Below, piece after piece: positions 47,499 to 58,410 of a DNA stretch of 64,000 nt (its first letter is position 1; each line of letters begins with the position of its first letter). A program made the position numbers and the translations under genes. Under the pieces are notes generated by a model that was given only the letters and a program-made list of their open reading frames with translations, searched no databases and was not told the origin of the DNA. The stretch comes from Lasiosphaeris hirsuta. Lineage: Eukaryota; Ascomycota; Sordariomycetes; Sordariales; Lasiosphaeriaceae. The stretch is taken from assembly GCA_030549175.1 (NCBI GenBank), contig JAUKUA010000003.1:5828001-5892000 (forward strand), given 5' to 3'.

Positions 47499-49616
47499 AT
47501 GACTACATCTCCCCTCTCCCGTATCCTGCACGACATTTCTCGCCACGGGGCATCCCTGGCGGGGGAGTACTACGGCCGGGCCAAGGGCGATCTCGGCTGG
47601 CTCGTCGCGCTCGCGGCCCCGGTCACCTACTGCGGGTTCTGCCTCTTCCCCTTGCCGCCGCCATGTCCGGGGGCGCCGCCGCCTCCGGCCGGCATGTTCG
47701 CCGACAGATGGAGCCAGCGGCCGGCGGCGCCGTCGTCCCAGCCGCGCTTCCCCCTCGAGCACGTCCGGGCGTCGGGCCGCCGCGGCTGCCGGGTCTGCAT
47801 GGCGGTTGCGGAGGTGGTCCGCCGGCACTGCCAGCGGCCGGTGGTGCGCCTGGAGTGGCGCCCGTCGGACCGGTCGCTGCACCCGGGCGAGCAGGATGCG
47901 GACGATGCGATGACGACGTATATGAGCTCGGGTGTTTTCCGCCTGCTGTTCGATGCGGTCGAGGACGCCGGCCCGGGCGGGGGCGCCTGGCGCGGGCATC
48001 CGTACGCCGTGGGGAGCCCGAACCCCGCGGGGCGCGTCGACGTCGAGGCGTGCGCCCGGTCGCTGAGATTCTGGATCGGGCAGTGTTCCGAGGCGCACGC
48101 GATGTGCAAGTCCGGGGCGGCACCCGAGCCGCTGATGCCGACCAGGGTCGTCCGCATCACCGACACCGGCGGGCCGCGCCCGGCCGTCCGCCTCGTGGCG
48201 TCCAACGGGGCCCGCGGCGAGTACGTGTGTCTGAGCCACTGCTGGGGCGGGCTCCGGCCGGCTTGCATCACCACCCGCGACACCTACCAGCGCAACACGG
48301 CCGAGATCCCCTGGTCGTCCCTCCCGCAGACCTTCCGGGATGCCGTTTCCGTCACCCGGCTGCTGGGCAAGGAGTTCCTCTGGATCGACTCGCTCTGCAT
48401 CATCCAGGGCGACGACGCCGACTGGCGGGCCGAGGCGGCGAGGATGTGCGCCGTGTACGAAAACAGCTTCCTCACCTTGATGGCCACCAAGGCGCGGGAC
48501 GGACGGGACGGGCTGCTGCGCGCGGAGAGCCCGGCGGCCGCGGAGATCCACGACGCCTCCCTGCCCGGGCTGGTCTTCCTCCGCGAGCAGAGCCATTTCC
48601 CGTCGCTGGGCTGGGGCGACATGCGGGCGGGTGGGGGAGCGCGGCCCGAGGCCAACCCGCTCCTGGGGCGCGCGTGGGCGTTCCAGGAGAGGTGTCTGTC
48701 GCTGCGCGCCGCCCACTTCACCGCCAACGGGGTGCTGTACGAGTGCCCCGAGGGCCAGGTGTGCGACTGGAGCCACGGGCGCGGGATGGCCGGCAACCTC
48801 AAACACAGCCGGGGATCGCCGGCGCGGGCCGGGCTGGCTGGCGCCCGGGAATTCGCGGCCGAGTGGGCCCGGATCACGTCTGCGTACTCGGGCCTCAAGC
48901 TGACCAACGACAGGGACAGGCTCCCGGCGCTGGCCGGGATGGCGCGGCAGCTCGCGTCGTGCGGCACCTCCAATGGCTACCGCCCAGGGCGCTACCTGGC
49001 GGGCTTGTGGGAAGATACCTTTGATCGGGACGTCATGTGGACGCCGGGTTCTGTTTGCGATTCTTCCGAAGGTGACATGATCCAGGTTCCCGCCGCTGGT
49101 CCGGAATACATTGCCCCTACCTGGTCGTGGGCGTCCTTCAGATCGTCGGTGACCACCTGGGGCAGGGCGCGATGCGACCTGTCGCTCCAAGACTTTCAGA
49201 TTAGCCTCAAAGGTCCGGACGAGTTCGGCGAGGTCTCGTCCCTCACCGTCCGGGTTTCTACTCGGCCGTGTCACGCACATTTACGGCACGACAATCAGGT
49301 GGTTGACGGCGTGATCGAGGACATTGTACACCGATATCGGCTCGATGTGGGTTTCGGGAGCTACGGATTCTACCCCGATCACAACGCTCTGTGGAGCGAG
49401 AATCACGTTTTCGACGATGGAACTCCCGTGGTCTGCATCCCGGCATACCTGGACGGCGCGCTAGATGGGTTCTTGGTTCTAATCGACTTGGACGGTTCAT
49501 CAAACACCTTTGCGAGAATCGGTGTGACGCTGTCGGTCCGGTGGGGATCTCAGAGTCCTCCTAACGTACGGGAGCTGCTTCAGAAGCAGCGCGAGGTCGT
49601 AATCACGCTAGTGTAG
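47499..49616 (+). CDS. HET-domain (heterokaryon incompatibility) protein
   Basis: Single-exon, GC-rich frame of 705 residues from the ATG at 47499. The HET domain, which in fungi triggers self/non-self cell death, occupies about residues 242-400. It starts with EYVCLSHCWGG, continues with IPWSSLPQTFRDAV and ends its core with FLWIDSLCIIQGDDADW and MCAVYENSFLTLMATK. Downstream are the usual segments RAWAFQERCLSLR and WSWASF. The N-terminal 240 residues include a CxxC pair (TYCGFCLF) and a Cys-containing CRVCMAV, suggesting a small metal-binding or structural module. The open frame extends upstream to an ATG at 47214; I prefer 47499 because it has A at -3 and the upstream part is not protein-like. 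No STAND/NACHT or other partner domain is fused. Confidence 0.9.
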   Translation: MTTSPLSRILHDISRHGASLAGEYYGRAKGDLGWLVALAAPVTYCGFCLFPLPPPCPGAPPPPAGMFADRWSQRPAAPSSQPRFPLEHVRASGRRGCRVCMAVAEVVRRHCQRPVVRLEWRPSDRSLHPGEQDADDAMTTYMSSGVFRLLFDAVEDAGPGGGAWRGHPYAVGSPNPAGRVDVEACARSLRFWIGQCSEAHAMCKSGAAPEPLMPTRVVRITDTGGPRPAVRLVASNGARGEYVCLSHCWGGLRPACITTRDTYQRNTAEIPWSSLPQTFRDAVSVTRLLGKEFLWIDSLCIIQGDDADWRAEAARMCAVYENSFLTLMATKARDGRDGLLRAESPAAAEIHDASLPGLVFLREQSHFPSLGWGDMRAGGGARPEANPLLGRAWAFQERCLSLRAAHFTANGVLYECPEGQVCDWSHGRGMAGNLKHSRGSPARAGLAGAREFAAEWARITSAYSGLKLTNDRDRLPALAGMARQLASCGTSNGYRPGRYLAGLWEDTFDRDVMWTPGSVCDSSEGDMIQVPAAGPEYIAPTWSWASFRSSVTTWGRARCDLSLQDFQISLKGPDEFGEVSSLTVRVSTRPCHAHLRHDNQVVDGVIEDIVHRYRLDVGFGSYGFYPDHNALWSENHVFDDGTPVVCIPAYLDGALDGFLVLIDLDGSSNTFARIGVTLSVRWGSQSPPNVRELLQKQREVVITLV

Positions 49617-50680
49617 TTCTCTGGTCTCGACAGATAGCCGGATGGGACGAGAGACAGTTCCGGGCTCGCTGCGTTCGACCAGGAAGGCTCGGGCACCGAC
49701 AACTTCCATTGAGGACACGGTGACTACCTAGGTATACACGGCCGGAAGGCAGCCAAAGCTGCCGAGGACCTCAGCACCCGCTGGGACTATGCAAGACCGT
49801 GACTCTTCCGGTGGGTATGGTCGCATGTGGAAGAGGTGCCATGGAATTCCCCTGATGCAGGACCTCCGAGGAGCCTCCTCTTGGCATACATGAAGCTGGT
49901 GATGATGATTTCTGGGCGTGGGATGGGGTGGAAAGCGCCACTGGCACCGAGAGTGTTGTACTCGAGCCTATTGGGGAAGAGAGGATCGTATCATGATGTT
50001 TGCAATCATTACAGCTCACCGCGCGATCTATTACAGCGTCTACCCAGACCTAGACATCCTTCACCAAGTAATTTCCTTGGTGTGTTTGATTCTTTTCTTG
50101 ATGAGAAAAACAAAGTACAAACAGCCATCGAAGATTCCTGCTAGAGATTTGTCAGCATATCTTCCTCGACCCATTGGGATAGCAAAAACAGCTGAAAACA
50201 CCAACGACAGCATCTCCGACCCGGGCCTTACAGCGGAAGCTCTAGTCCGGAAAACTATCATGATCACACTATTGATACCCTCAGCCGCTTTGAAAGACAG
50301 CTGTACGCCTCCAGAACCCACTCTCCGCAACCGCAGGCCTGGGCCCGGCACGCTCATCCTTGTTTTCTGGGCGTGGGGAAAAAGTGGCCCAGATCTGGGC
50401 TGTTCTTTTAGATTGACCTCAACGGCACGGCATGCTGGGCAAGGGCCACATTCTAAAACTTGGATTGCCCGGGAGCATGCCTGTTCGGGAAGCCTGTCAC
50501 GCCCTGTCCCCCACGGCGTTGCCCCCCCGGAGATGCGAGTCTCACGGGAGACTGATAAGATGAATGCGAACAACAAAGTAGTTCTCGGCGTCACGTACGT
50601 AACCAGGCATCTGGGACCGATACTGGCCTGTTTTTAGCACCGCTTTTCGGCCGTGGATACTAACTGGTATAAGTAAGGAC

Positions 50681-50694
50681 CTCCGCGGAGATAA
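50681..50694 (+). promoter_or_regulatory. NirA/NIT4-type palindrome joined to a GATA motif
   Basis: CTCCGCGGAG at 50681-50690 is a perfect 10-nt palindrome. It contains TCCGCGGA, the published NIT4 site, and fits the NirA consensus CTCCGHGG. Its last G begins GATAA (50690-50694), the core of an AreA/NIT2 site. It lies 570 nt upstream of the transporter ATG. The match is exact; function is inferred from the known co-control of nitrate genes by these two factors. Confidence 0.65.
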
Positions 50695-50777
50695 TATGCA
50701 CAGATTGAAGATAACCTTTCTTACCTTTGCCCTCAACCTTTACTGCTTTCTCGGAAGCTGCCGTGCTGGGGAGGCCC

Positions 50778-50783
50778 CTTATC
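50778..50783 (-). promoter_or_regulatory. GATAAG motif (reverse)
   Basis: CTTATC on the top strand, that is GATAAG on the bottom. It is a candidate AreA/NIT2 site about 480 nt before the transporter ATG. Confidence 0.4.
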
Positions 50784-50858
50784 GGTGCCAAGACTTGGCC
50801 GCCGCACAAATTGCCCCCGTCGTGAACGGGGAGTGACTGCAGGTCGAAGCCCTTGCAC

Positions 50859-50880
50859 GATAAGCAGGTGCACCGATAAG
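50859..50880 (+). promoter_or_regulatory. paired GATAAG motifs
   Basis: Two GATAAG copies at 50859-50864 and 50875-50880, with starts 16 nt apart and in the same orientation. Closely paired GATA sites are the usual high-affinity arrangement for AreA/NIT2. A further reverse GATA (TATC at 51051) lies nearer the gene. Confidence 0.5.
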
Positions 50881-51260
50881 GCTTAGACTGGTTCCCCCTC
50901 AGGCCAAGCCCGTTCCGGCCCAGTGGGAGTAGGCCAGCAAAAATGTCAGACTCCCACCCAGGCGCCTCGCGTGGGATGATGTGGCGAAGCGGAGATGTCA
51001 AATTTTCATGACTTCCTTCGAGGCTGAACACATCGAGGTCGACTAACATATATCAGCTTCGCTCGCGAGTGCTGAAGAGTGAGGAAATCATGAGAGTATG
51101 CCCGACTGAGAACTTCTAGAGAGCCTCAATCTTTGAGTTCGAACTGTCTCAATCATAACCCGAACCCCAGCGGAATTCAAACGGAAACGGTACTTTAGGG
51201 TCACTCACTTGCAAAGCGTCGGATACACCATCACACACCCAGCGGCTCGCCAAATCCACA

Positions 51261-52881
51261 ATGGGCTTCAAAGCGCATGATCTCTGGCGGCCGCCAGTGC
51301 TCAACCCCGTCAACAAGAAGGCCCGTAGCGTGCCCGTTTTCAACCCCATCGACAGGCATGGCCGGGTTTTCTTCTTCTCCTGGCTCGGGTTCATGCTGGC
51401 CTTTTGGGCCTGGTACACCTTTCCTCCGCTGGTATGGAACCCTACGTCCGTGTTAGCGAGCAGACATGACTGACACCGGCTAGTTGACGGTCACAATAAA
51501 GAAGGACCTGGGCCTCTCCCCCGCAGAGGTCGCCAACTCCAACATCGTGTCACTCGTCGCTACTTTGTTTGTACGATTTGTCGCCGGCCCTCTCTGTGAC
51601 CAGATCGGCGCGCGTCGCGTCTTCAGTCTCATCCTCCTGCTCGGCAGCATTCCCATCGGGTTGGCACCCCTGATCAAGAATGCGACGGGCCTCTACATCA
51701 TTCGATTCTTCATCGGCATCCTGGGCGGCTCTTTCGTGCCGTGCCAGGTATGGTGCACCGGCTGGTTCGACAAGAACGTCGTCGGTACCGCCAACGGCCT
51801 AGCAGGCGGATGGGGTAACGCCGGTGGCGGTATCACGTACTTCATCATGCCGGCCGTGTACGACTCGCTGGTCCACCACTTCGGGCATGCACCCAGCGCG
51901 GCGTGGCGTATCACATTTGTTGTTCCCCTTGTCTGTCTTATCGCCTGTGGACTGGGCCTGTTGCTCCTGTGCGACGACACGCCGATGGGCAAATGGGACG
52001 AGCGCCACCAGCAGGTGCAGGAGAACCTTGTCTCCCACGGCCTGTCAGGCGAGGTTGTTCCCGTGACGGGCACCGTGGTTGACCCCGTGACCCCGCGCAA
52101 GGTTTCGTCGGACGAGGAGAAGACTGTTTCTGCAAGCGAGAACGAAAAGAAGCTTGTCCTAGACGGGCAACTCCACGGCTTCGATCACGAGATTGACATC
52201 TCGCGCACCGAGGCCATCGAGACGGCGCAGGGCGAAACTGTCATCAAGCCGTCCTTCAAAGAAGCCCTGTCCATCACCTTCAGCCTGCACGGCCTGTTCT
52301 TCGTGGCGACATATGCCTGCAGCTTTGGCGGTGAGCTGGCCGTCAACTCGATCCTGGGCGCCTACTACTTCAAGAACTTCCCATCGCTGGGCCAGACAAA
52401 GGCGAGCAACTTTGCCGCCATCTTCGGATTCCTCAACTTTGTGACTCGCCCACTCGGAGGTGTTGTCAGCGACCTGCTGTACAATGGCTTCGGGCGCAAT
52501 CTGTGGCTAAAGAAGGCCTGGATCCACGTCTGTGGTATCTTGACCGGCGTATTCCTTATTGTCATTGGCGTGCTCGACCCACACAATCTGTCGACCATGG
52601 TCGGTCTCATCTCGTTGATGGCCGTCTTCCACGAGGCCGGCAATGGCGCAAACTTTGCCCTCGTGCCACATGTGTATCCATTTGCTAACGGCATCCTCTC
52701 GGGTCTGACTGGCGCTGGCGGGAACCTCGGGGGTGTTATCTTTGCGATTGTTTTCCGCTTTATGGACGGTGGCACCAACTATGCAAAGGCCTTCTGGGTT
52801 ATTGGTATTATGCACATTGGACTGAACCTGCTGGTATGCTGGATCCCGCCGCTGCCCAAGGGGCAGATTGGCGGACGTTGA
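51261..52881 (+). CDS. crnA: nitrate/nitrite transporter, MFS NNP family
   Basis: High-affinity nitrate transporter of the plasma membrane, CrnA/NrtA/NIT-10 type. Exons 51261-51431 and 51484-52881 give 522 residues with a 52-nt intron in phase 0. The first helix is [15 protein letters not shown]. Both nitrate-signature motifs are present: GGWGNAGGG at about 165-173 and GAGGNLGG at about 467-474. The substrate-binding arginines are visible in [10 protein letters not shown] (about 88) and FVTRPLGG (about 379). A long, charged central loop between helices 6 and 7 (about 220-320) is typical of the fungal members. Frame and helices are intact. The upstream region carries a NirA/NIT4 palindrome and GATA sites, which fits nitrate induction and ammonium repression. 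No nitrate or nitrite reductase gene is in this window, so the usual gene trio is not seen here. Confidence 0.95.
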
Positions 52882-53371
52882 TTGGGAAATGTATCTGTAA
52901 CAATTTGAATTAGCCGAGATACCTGAATTGGATTTCTTCTAGAAATGCCCTTTCTTAGCAGCAATTTTTCTCGATTCATGATTTTGTACTAGCTTGTTTC
53001 TGCTGTGAAGTATCGCGATTTCGGTGTAGGCTGCAATCTGGGAAACGTTTGCTGGTATTTGTCGTGTTCAAGAGACACCCGCTGCAACATGCAAGACAGT
53101 TCAAAGTTTTCCCCAACCTGCCAAGACTGGCCCATCCCCGCTATCCCTTCCATAGATGCTTACGCGCGAGGAAGGAAGTGGCGGGCAGCAGGTCCACCAA
53201 CCGTGGGGGTTCGTAGCCCTCTGAGGCAAGTGCAACTTCGGGAAGCAGCGAGCTTAAGCTTTGATTCAAATTTTCAGTTTACGATACTATTCCCATTCCA
53301 GTAGTGCCCAGTTCAATCCGGTCGTAGACTTGAGCCTGAGATGCCTGAAGGATGTGACTCTAATTGAAGCC
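52882..53371. other. intergenic between convergent genes
   Basis: Shared 3' region of the nitrate transporter and the reductase-like gene; nothing else seen. Confidence 0.5.
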
Positions 53372-53920
53372 TCAGATGTCTGATAGTACCTGGTATCTGG
53401 TCATCAAAATACCTGTGCCTTCCAATCTTTTCACATGTTCCAGCTCAAGTCTATACGACTTCCCGACACCCAATTGCCGGCCGGCAATCATGGGAATGCC
53501 CTGCCCTATTGCCGCCGGCATGATGGCCGCTTCGATGTAGTCAACCAGCCCGGCGTAAAGGCATGGCCCAACCAGTTGACTACCACCCATGAGCCAGATG
53601 TCCTTCCCAAAGCCTGCTCTCTTCTCTCGTATGTAGCCGAGAAAGTCGTCGCTGACTATCGTGACTTCGGGATGATCGCTCGACTTCATCGTCTTGCTGA
53701 CAACGATGACACTTTCCTTGGGGCGGCGAGCTAATGGATTCGTGGTATGGGATAAAAGAGTCTCGTACGTCTTTCGGCCCATGATAAACACATCAAACTC
53801 GGCATACAGGGCATCAAAGTCGATGGTAGGATCGTCAATGATCCATGGTGTGGATCCATCGGGCGAGGCGATGAAGCCATCGAGGGTCGTTGCGACGTTG
53901 TAACGCACCTGTCGCGGCAT
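53372..53920 (-). CDS. RibD C-terminal/dihydrofolate-reductase-like protein
   Basis: Single-exon protein of 182 residues with the fold of the RibD C-terminal reductase and DHFR, predicted to bind NADPH. Family signatures are visible in order: VRYNVATTLDGFIASPDGST at the N-terminus, VFIMGRKTYETLL, VIVVSKT, the nucleotide-binding IWLMGGSQLV, and IPMIAGRQL near the end. Length is normal for stand-alone members. These proteins are often annotated as general dihydrofolate reductases or riboflavin-type reductases, but many act on unknown substrates; the true substrate cannot be read from the sequence. The ATG at 53920 directly precedes the first strand. Intact. Confidence 0.88.
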   Translation of the reverse strand: MPRQVRYNVATTLDGFIASPDGSTPWIIDDPTIDFDALYAEFDVFIMGRKTYETLLSHTTNPLARRPKESVIVVSKTMKSSDHPEVTIVSDDFLGYIREKRAGFGKDIWLMGGSQLVGPCLYAGLVDYIEAAIMPAAIGQGIPMIAGRQLGVGKSYRLELEHVKRLEGTGILMTRYQVLSDI

Positions 53921-54931
53921 GCTGGCTGCTTGTTTGAGTTGCTAGAAGAGCGACGGTGGGTGGTGCACGACGGGATAGACTCTTGGGGTTGAGTCCGTAA
54001 TGTAGTGTACGCCCGCCATTGGAGGCACGCGGAACAATATTTGGCGAGCTTACGCATGCCCGATGGTGGGGACAGGGAGGTTAGGTCTTGGCGGAACCCA
54101 GCTTTGCAGTAATGGAAAACGGAAAGCATCAATGGACTGACTGGGCAAAAGAAGCGTTGAGCCATCTACGAAAGTTGTGGAGAATTCCGTACACGTCAAC
54201 TGTTTCGTAATATACTCCCACAGTTGCCGGGAGGGGTGGTGGTATTTCGGAGACTGCCTTCCTTTGGGGGAGCCTCCTCAATTGTAAATGCGCTAGCACG
54301 GCAACACGGTAACAACCTAAGGAAGCTCATACGGATATTTTGTCAACGAAAACGAGTACTAGAGCATCGGGGCAACATCTACGCTAATGGCTTGTGGGCG
54401 TCTTTACCAATCTGGAGCCAGATAATGCTTTATGCATTCTCGGATCGCTACTGATGCGGACCAGACGTTGCGCAACGCGGGACAGACGGACACGATCGTT
54501 CAGGGGCTGCTTTTGGTAAGTATGGCTTTCGAGGTTAGCAGCTGCGACCTGATGCCCAAATTGTTCGTCCGAGTCGGGTCGATTCGCAGATGGCATAGCT
54601 CTAAACAGGGATTCGGGACACGATTTGTTACGGGTGGGCTGCGTTGGTGTTGTATTCGATGGGGTGGCCTGTCTCCTAAGGGTCATATTCAGTCCGCCAT
54701 TGAAGCTTCTGCCCTGCCCCGGACGTAATGGGTGGCGTTCCCTTGCATTGAAGTTGAATTGCATCTTCCGACGTAACGGAGCGGGGCTTGATGCTTCACA
54801 TTTATGTATTGCTGTCTGTGTCCTCGCAGCCCACCGGCTGCCACGCTCCCGGGAGATGTACACGGCGAATGCGTCGCCTGGCTGCTGAGTGTCCCTCGCG
54901 CTCGTGCTTGCGCTCGCTCGTCTCAATTGCC
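53921..54931. other. intergenic, no gene seen
   Basis: Upstream flank of the reductase-like gene and downstream flank of the complex I gene. Short frames only. Confidence 0.5.
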
Positions 54932-55323
54932 TCAATTACTCCGCGCACCGTCCTTGGCCGCCCTGAGCTCGTCCATCTTGGCCACCCGCTTCTTGAACTC
55001 GACGTACTGGCACTTCTCGTAGCTATGTCTCTCGTCCTGCGGGCCACCAGTCAGCGCTTGGCCCCGGGCCGGCAGGGAGGAAACCGTCATACCTGGCACT
55101 TCCACGGTAGGAAGTAGGTCTCGTACCGACACTGGTTGAGGGGGATCAGGAGGTGTGCGCAGCTGTCGCGGTAGGCCAGCGGCAATTTCGCATCGTGCAT
55201 CTCCTGGCGGGTCGCCGCTGTTTTGTCGCCGTTAGCAGAGCCAGGGGCTAATCCAGCGTCGGCCTGAGGCGGATAAGGGGTTCACGTACGCCGCGGAGTC
55301 TCGGCATCTGGTCCTAGCCCCAT
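54932..55323 (-). CDS. NDUFB7: NADH:ubiquinone oxidoreductase subunit NDUFB7/B18
   Basis: Accessory subunit of mitochondrial complex I, located on the intermembrane-space side. Exons 55323-55290, 55217-55093 and 55036-54932 give 87 residues; introns are 72 and 56 nt. The first exon has only 34 nt and ends in phase 1, so the gene is easy to miss. The twin Cx9C signature is complete: Cys in YRDSCAHLLIPLNQC and then LPWKCQDERHSYEKC, followed by the basic EFKKRVAKMDELRAAK tail. The pattern implies import and oxidative folding through the Mia40 route. Length and ending fit the ascomycete orthologues. The start at 55323 gives a short N-terminus typical of the group. Confidence 0.9.
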
Positions 55324-56285
55324 CTTGGTTGCAATTGAGGCGGCTTGCGTCGACAATCGCGTCGGTGAGTTGAGCTTGGTCAAAGGTGTCGATTGCCGTC
55401 GTGTCCGCCTGAGTCCCAGCTCAGAGTGGAGCTCACCAAGCTTGGGCTGTGAGGTCACGTGCAAACACTCGTGAATGCCCCACTCTAGTTTTCCGCTGAC
55501 CATGGCTCACCGCTCCTCACCTTGGCTCTCTCCAAACCCCTAAAATAAAGAGCTAAGTGCCAAGCACAACTTCCCATGTCTGCTTCTGCCTTAAACCAAC
55601 GTCTAATATTTCTCACCTCGGCCAGTACCCGTCGGTCAACTCTCCGTGCTGCTGACAGTTCGGTTGGGCGCGGGTCAAGGCGCCATTGGAGAATTGGAGA
55701 ACGCAGAACACGGCTTCCATCCGCGACAATGCACTCCAGACGAGCCCACGCTGCCGTCCGGCCCATTTACCCGCCACCTTATCGCAGCTGTCTCCGGGAG
55801 AGTGCTCTCCGCTTCCCGCATCTTAGCCGGAGCTGGAGCCTGGCGACCACCCCCAAATATGAGAAAACGGCCGCACAGGAAACCCTGCGCCTCGTCCCTG
55901 CTTCTGGTAAATATACCATGCGCAGATTTCCCGATGCGAGTCTGCGAGGTCTCGATAGATCCTCCAGTCAGGCTTCGGCTTGTCGGAACCCAGGATCATT
56001 ATGGGCATGTCGTGATCACTCGTGCGTCGTCGGCGACACTGCACTCGTATAGGTAGGTAGTGTTTCTCAAATTATTCCAGGTTGGGAATCTTTCGCTGGC
56101 CTCTGCGCCCCGGGGATCCGTCACCTGCCGTATATGGGCATCTTGATATATTTGATCATGTCTTTGCGGGGGTTGTGCACTGCTCTCCAATCAGCTATTT
56201 ACTCTCGTGTCTCATTTCTCCTTGGTTGTCAAATTGTCAACTCCTTTCTTCAACCTCTTCCAACTCCCCCAAGGTGAACTTCGAG
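55324..56285. other. divergent promoter region between complex I subunit and S28 peptidase genes
   Basis: No gene is supported; the last 80 bases before 56286 are CT-rich, fitting a leader. Confidence 0.5.
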
Positions 56286-58410
56286 ATGAAGTCGCCGGGT
56301 CCCTTTTCGTTCTTGGTCCTCTTCCTATGTCTCCTCCGGGGACAGGCCGAAGCTCAGTTCCGGCAGCCTTTGCTACCACCCCCTGTGGCCGCGGCCATAT
56401 CCGCCGATACGCTGGGCGGCAATTCCACATTCCAGCAGCTCATCGACCACAAGAACCCCAGCCTTGGCACCTTCTCGCAGAGATATTGGTGGAACACGAC
56501 CTACTGGACTGGCCCAGGATCTCCCGTATGCTTTTCATCCCGTCTGGAGCGAGAAATGACAATAGTCCTGGTCACTGACTTGCAAAAACGGGCAAAAGGT
56601 CGTGCTCTTCACGCCCGGGGAGGTCGCAGCTAATGGATACACCGGCTTCCTCACTAACCGTACGCTGGCGGGCTTGTTTGCCCAAGAAATTGGCGGCGCC
56701 ACAATTGTCATTGAGCGTAGGGCCGCACAGGATGAGCAAACTGCACAACCATGATGAGTGACTGACGAATGGTCCTAGATCGGTACTGGGGCGAGTCGTC
56801 GCCGTACTCAGTCCTTGACACCAAGAACCTGACGTATCTGACGCTGGAGAACTCAGTGGCGGACCTGGTGCACTTTGCCCGGACAGTTCAGCTCCCGTTC
56901 GACAAGAGCGGCATGAGCAACGCCCCGGATGCTGTAGGGACTCTCTCCGGTGCTCCAGCTTGCCGTAGAACATTGCATTGACACACAGCCCAAAGCCGTG
57001 GATCGATCTTGGCGCCAGCTATAGCGCCGCGCTCGCCGCGTGGATCCACAAGCTCTCGCCCGGCACCTTCTGGGCCTACCACGCGAGCAGCGGGCCGGTC
57101 CAGGCCATCTACGACTACTGGGCCTACTTCCTTCCCATAGAGCACGGCATGCCCAAGAACTGCAGCGCCGATATCTCGCGCATCACGGGGTACATTGACG
57201 AGCTGATTGACAACGGGAACCACGCCGAGATCCAGGCGTTGAAAGAGGACTTTGGTCTAGCTGGACTCGCGCACGCCGATGATTTTGCTGGGTACATGCT
57301 CTTCTCCGGGTTGGGATAGGATGGGATGAAGGGCGCAGACTGACAAGTGGCCATTCTAGTGCCGTCTCAGGCGTCGTCTCTGCCTGGCAGAACGTGGGAC
57401 CTTCCTCCGGCTACTCCAACTTTTTCCAGATGTGTGACAGCATCGAGGGCGTGCGGCCTGTTGCCATCAATGGAACCAACTCCACGGCCGTTGGCCCGTG
57501 GTCGAACGTCACTATCCCCAGCGCAGATGGTATTGGTCTGAAGAAGGCCCTTCCCAACCTCATCTCGTACTTCAGGAATGAGTATCTACCCAATTGTGAG
57601 TGCAATTTAACATGTCATGAATAGGCGTCTGTTGTGTCGATACTGACACGAGCAATCCCAAGACTGCGCCTACTACAAATACGAAGAATTTCTTGACCCA
57701 ATGTCAGTCGGCTGCTTCGAGTCATACGACACGTCGAACCCGTTTTTCTCTGACAAGGCTGTTAACAACACCGGCAACCGCCAGTGGTTCTGGATGCTTT
57801 GCAACGAGCCCTTTGCCTACTGGCAGACGTGAGTGAAGCTACTCCTCCGAGCTGGGCAGTACTTGCTGACGGCTTGCATAGGGGCGCGCCCAATGGTCAA
57901 CACTCGGTCATCTCGCGCTACGTCAGTACCGGCTATTGGCAGAGACAATGCGGCATCATGTTCCCGCCGCAGGGGAATGCGACGTATGGATCCGCGGCTG
58001 GCAGGACGGTTAATGAGTTGAATGCTTTGACCGAGGGGTGGAATTTGACCAACACGACGAGACTCGTTTGGGTCAATGGGTATGTTTCCTGGCGAAGATT
58101 ACTTTCTCTCTGGCATTTGGAGCATAGCATGGCTAACTCTTGCGCCCCCAGCGAATTCGATCCTTGGCGCTCGGCTTCGGTATCGAGCGAAATTCGTCCC
58201 GGCGGGCCGCTGCAGAGCACGCCTGAAGTGCCCGTGTTGCTCGCCAAGGGTGGAATCCACTGCAGTGATATAAGTACGATGAATGGCGAGGTCAATAAGG
58301 ACATCCGCAACACGCAACTTACGGCGGTTGCGCATATCAAGAAGTGGACGGACGAATTCTACGTAGACAAGAGGGGGCCGCATAGGAGAAGGGTGTCGTG
58401 GGCGGCGTAG
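56286..58410 (+). CDS. secreted serine peptidase, family S28 (prolyl-type)
   Basis: Extracellular S28 serine peptidase (lysosomal Pro-X carboxypeptidase / fungal prolyl endopeptidase group). Eight exons: 56286-56525, 56599-56716, 56779-56933, 56996-57291, 57360-57595, 57663-57828, 57882-58079, 58152-58410, giving 555 residues. A signal peptide is clear (hydrophobic FLVLFLCLLRG, then AEA). The early HRYWGESSPY motif is present. The triad is Ser179 (DLGASYSAAL), Asp473 (NGEFDPWRSASV) and His506 (GGIHCSD). Many N-x-S/T sites fit a secreted glycoprotein. Two points: the nucleophile motif is GASYS rather than the common GGSYS, and the intron after 56933 must use the AAAG acceptor at 56995, because the nearer CACACAG breaks the frame. 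An alternative splice there would truncate the protein. Confidence 0.92.

Larger units (their letters stand above)
49617..51260. other. upstream region of the nitrate transporter, no gene seen
   Basis: No coding feature is supported; a 239-codon frame at 49918-50637 has no domain. The part from 50.68 kb onward carries the nitrogen-control sites annotated separately. Confidence 0.5.

Noticed and set aside
47484..49280. 598-codon minus-strand and 548-codon plus-strand frames overlapping the HET gene
   Set aside because: Shadow frames in GC-rich coding DNA; only the annotated frame carries the HET motifs.
49918..50637. 239-codon plus-strand frame before the nitrate transporter
   Set aside because: One hydrophobic stretch but no family pattern; it overlaps an equally long antisense frame.
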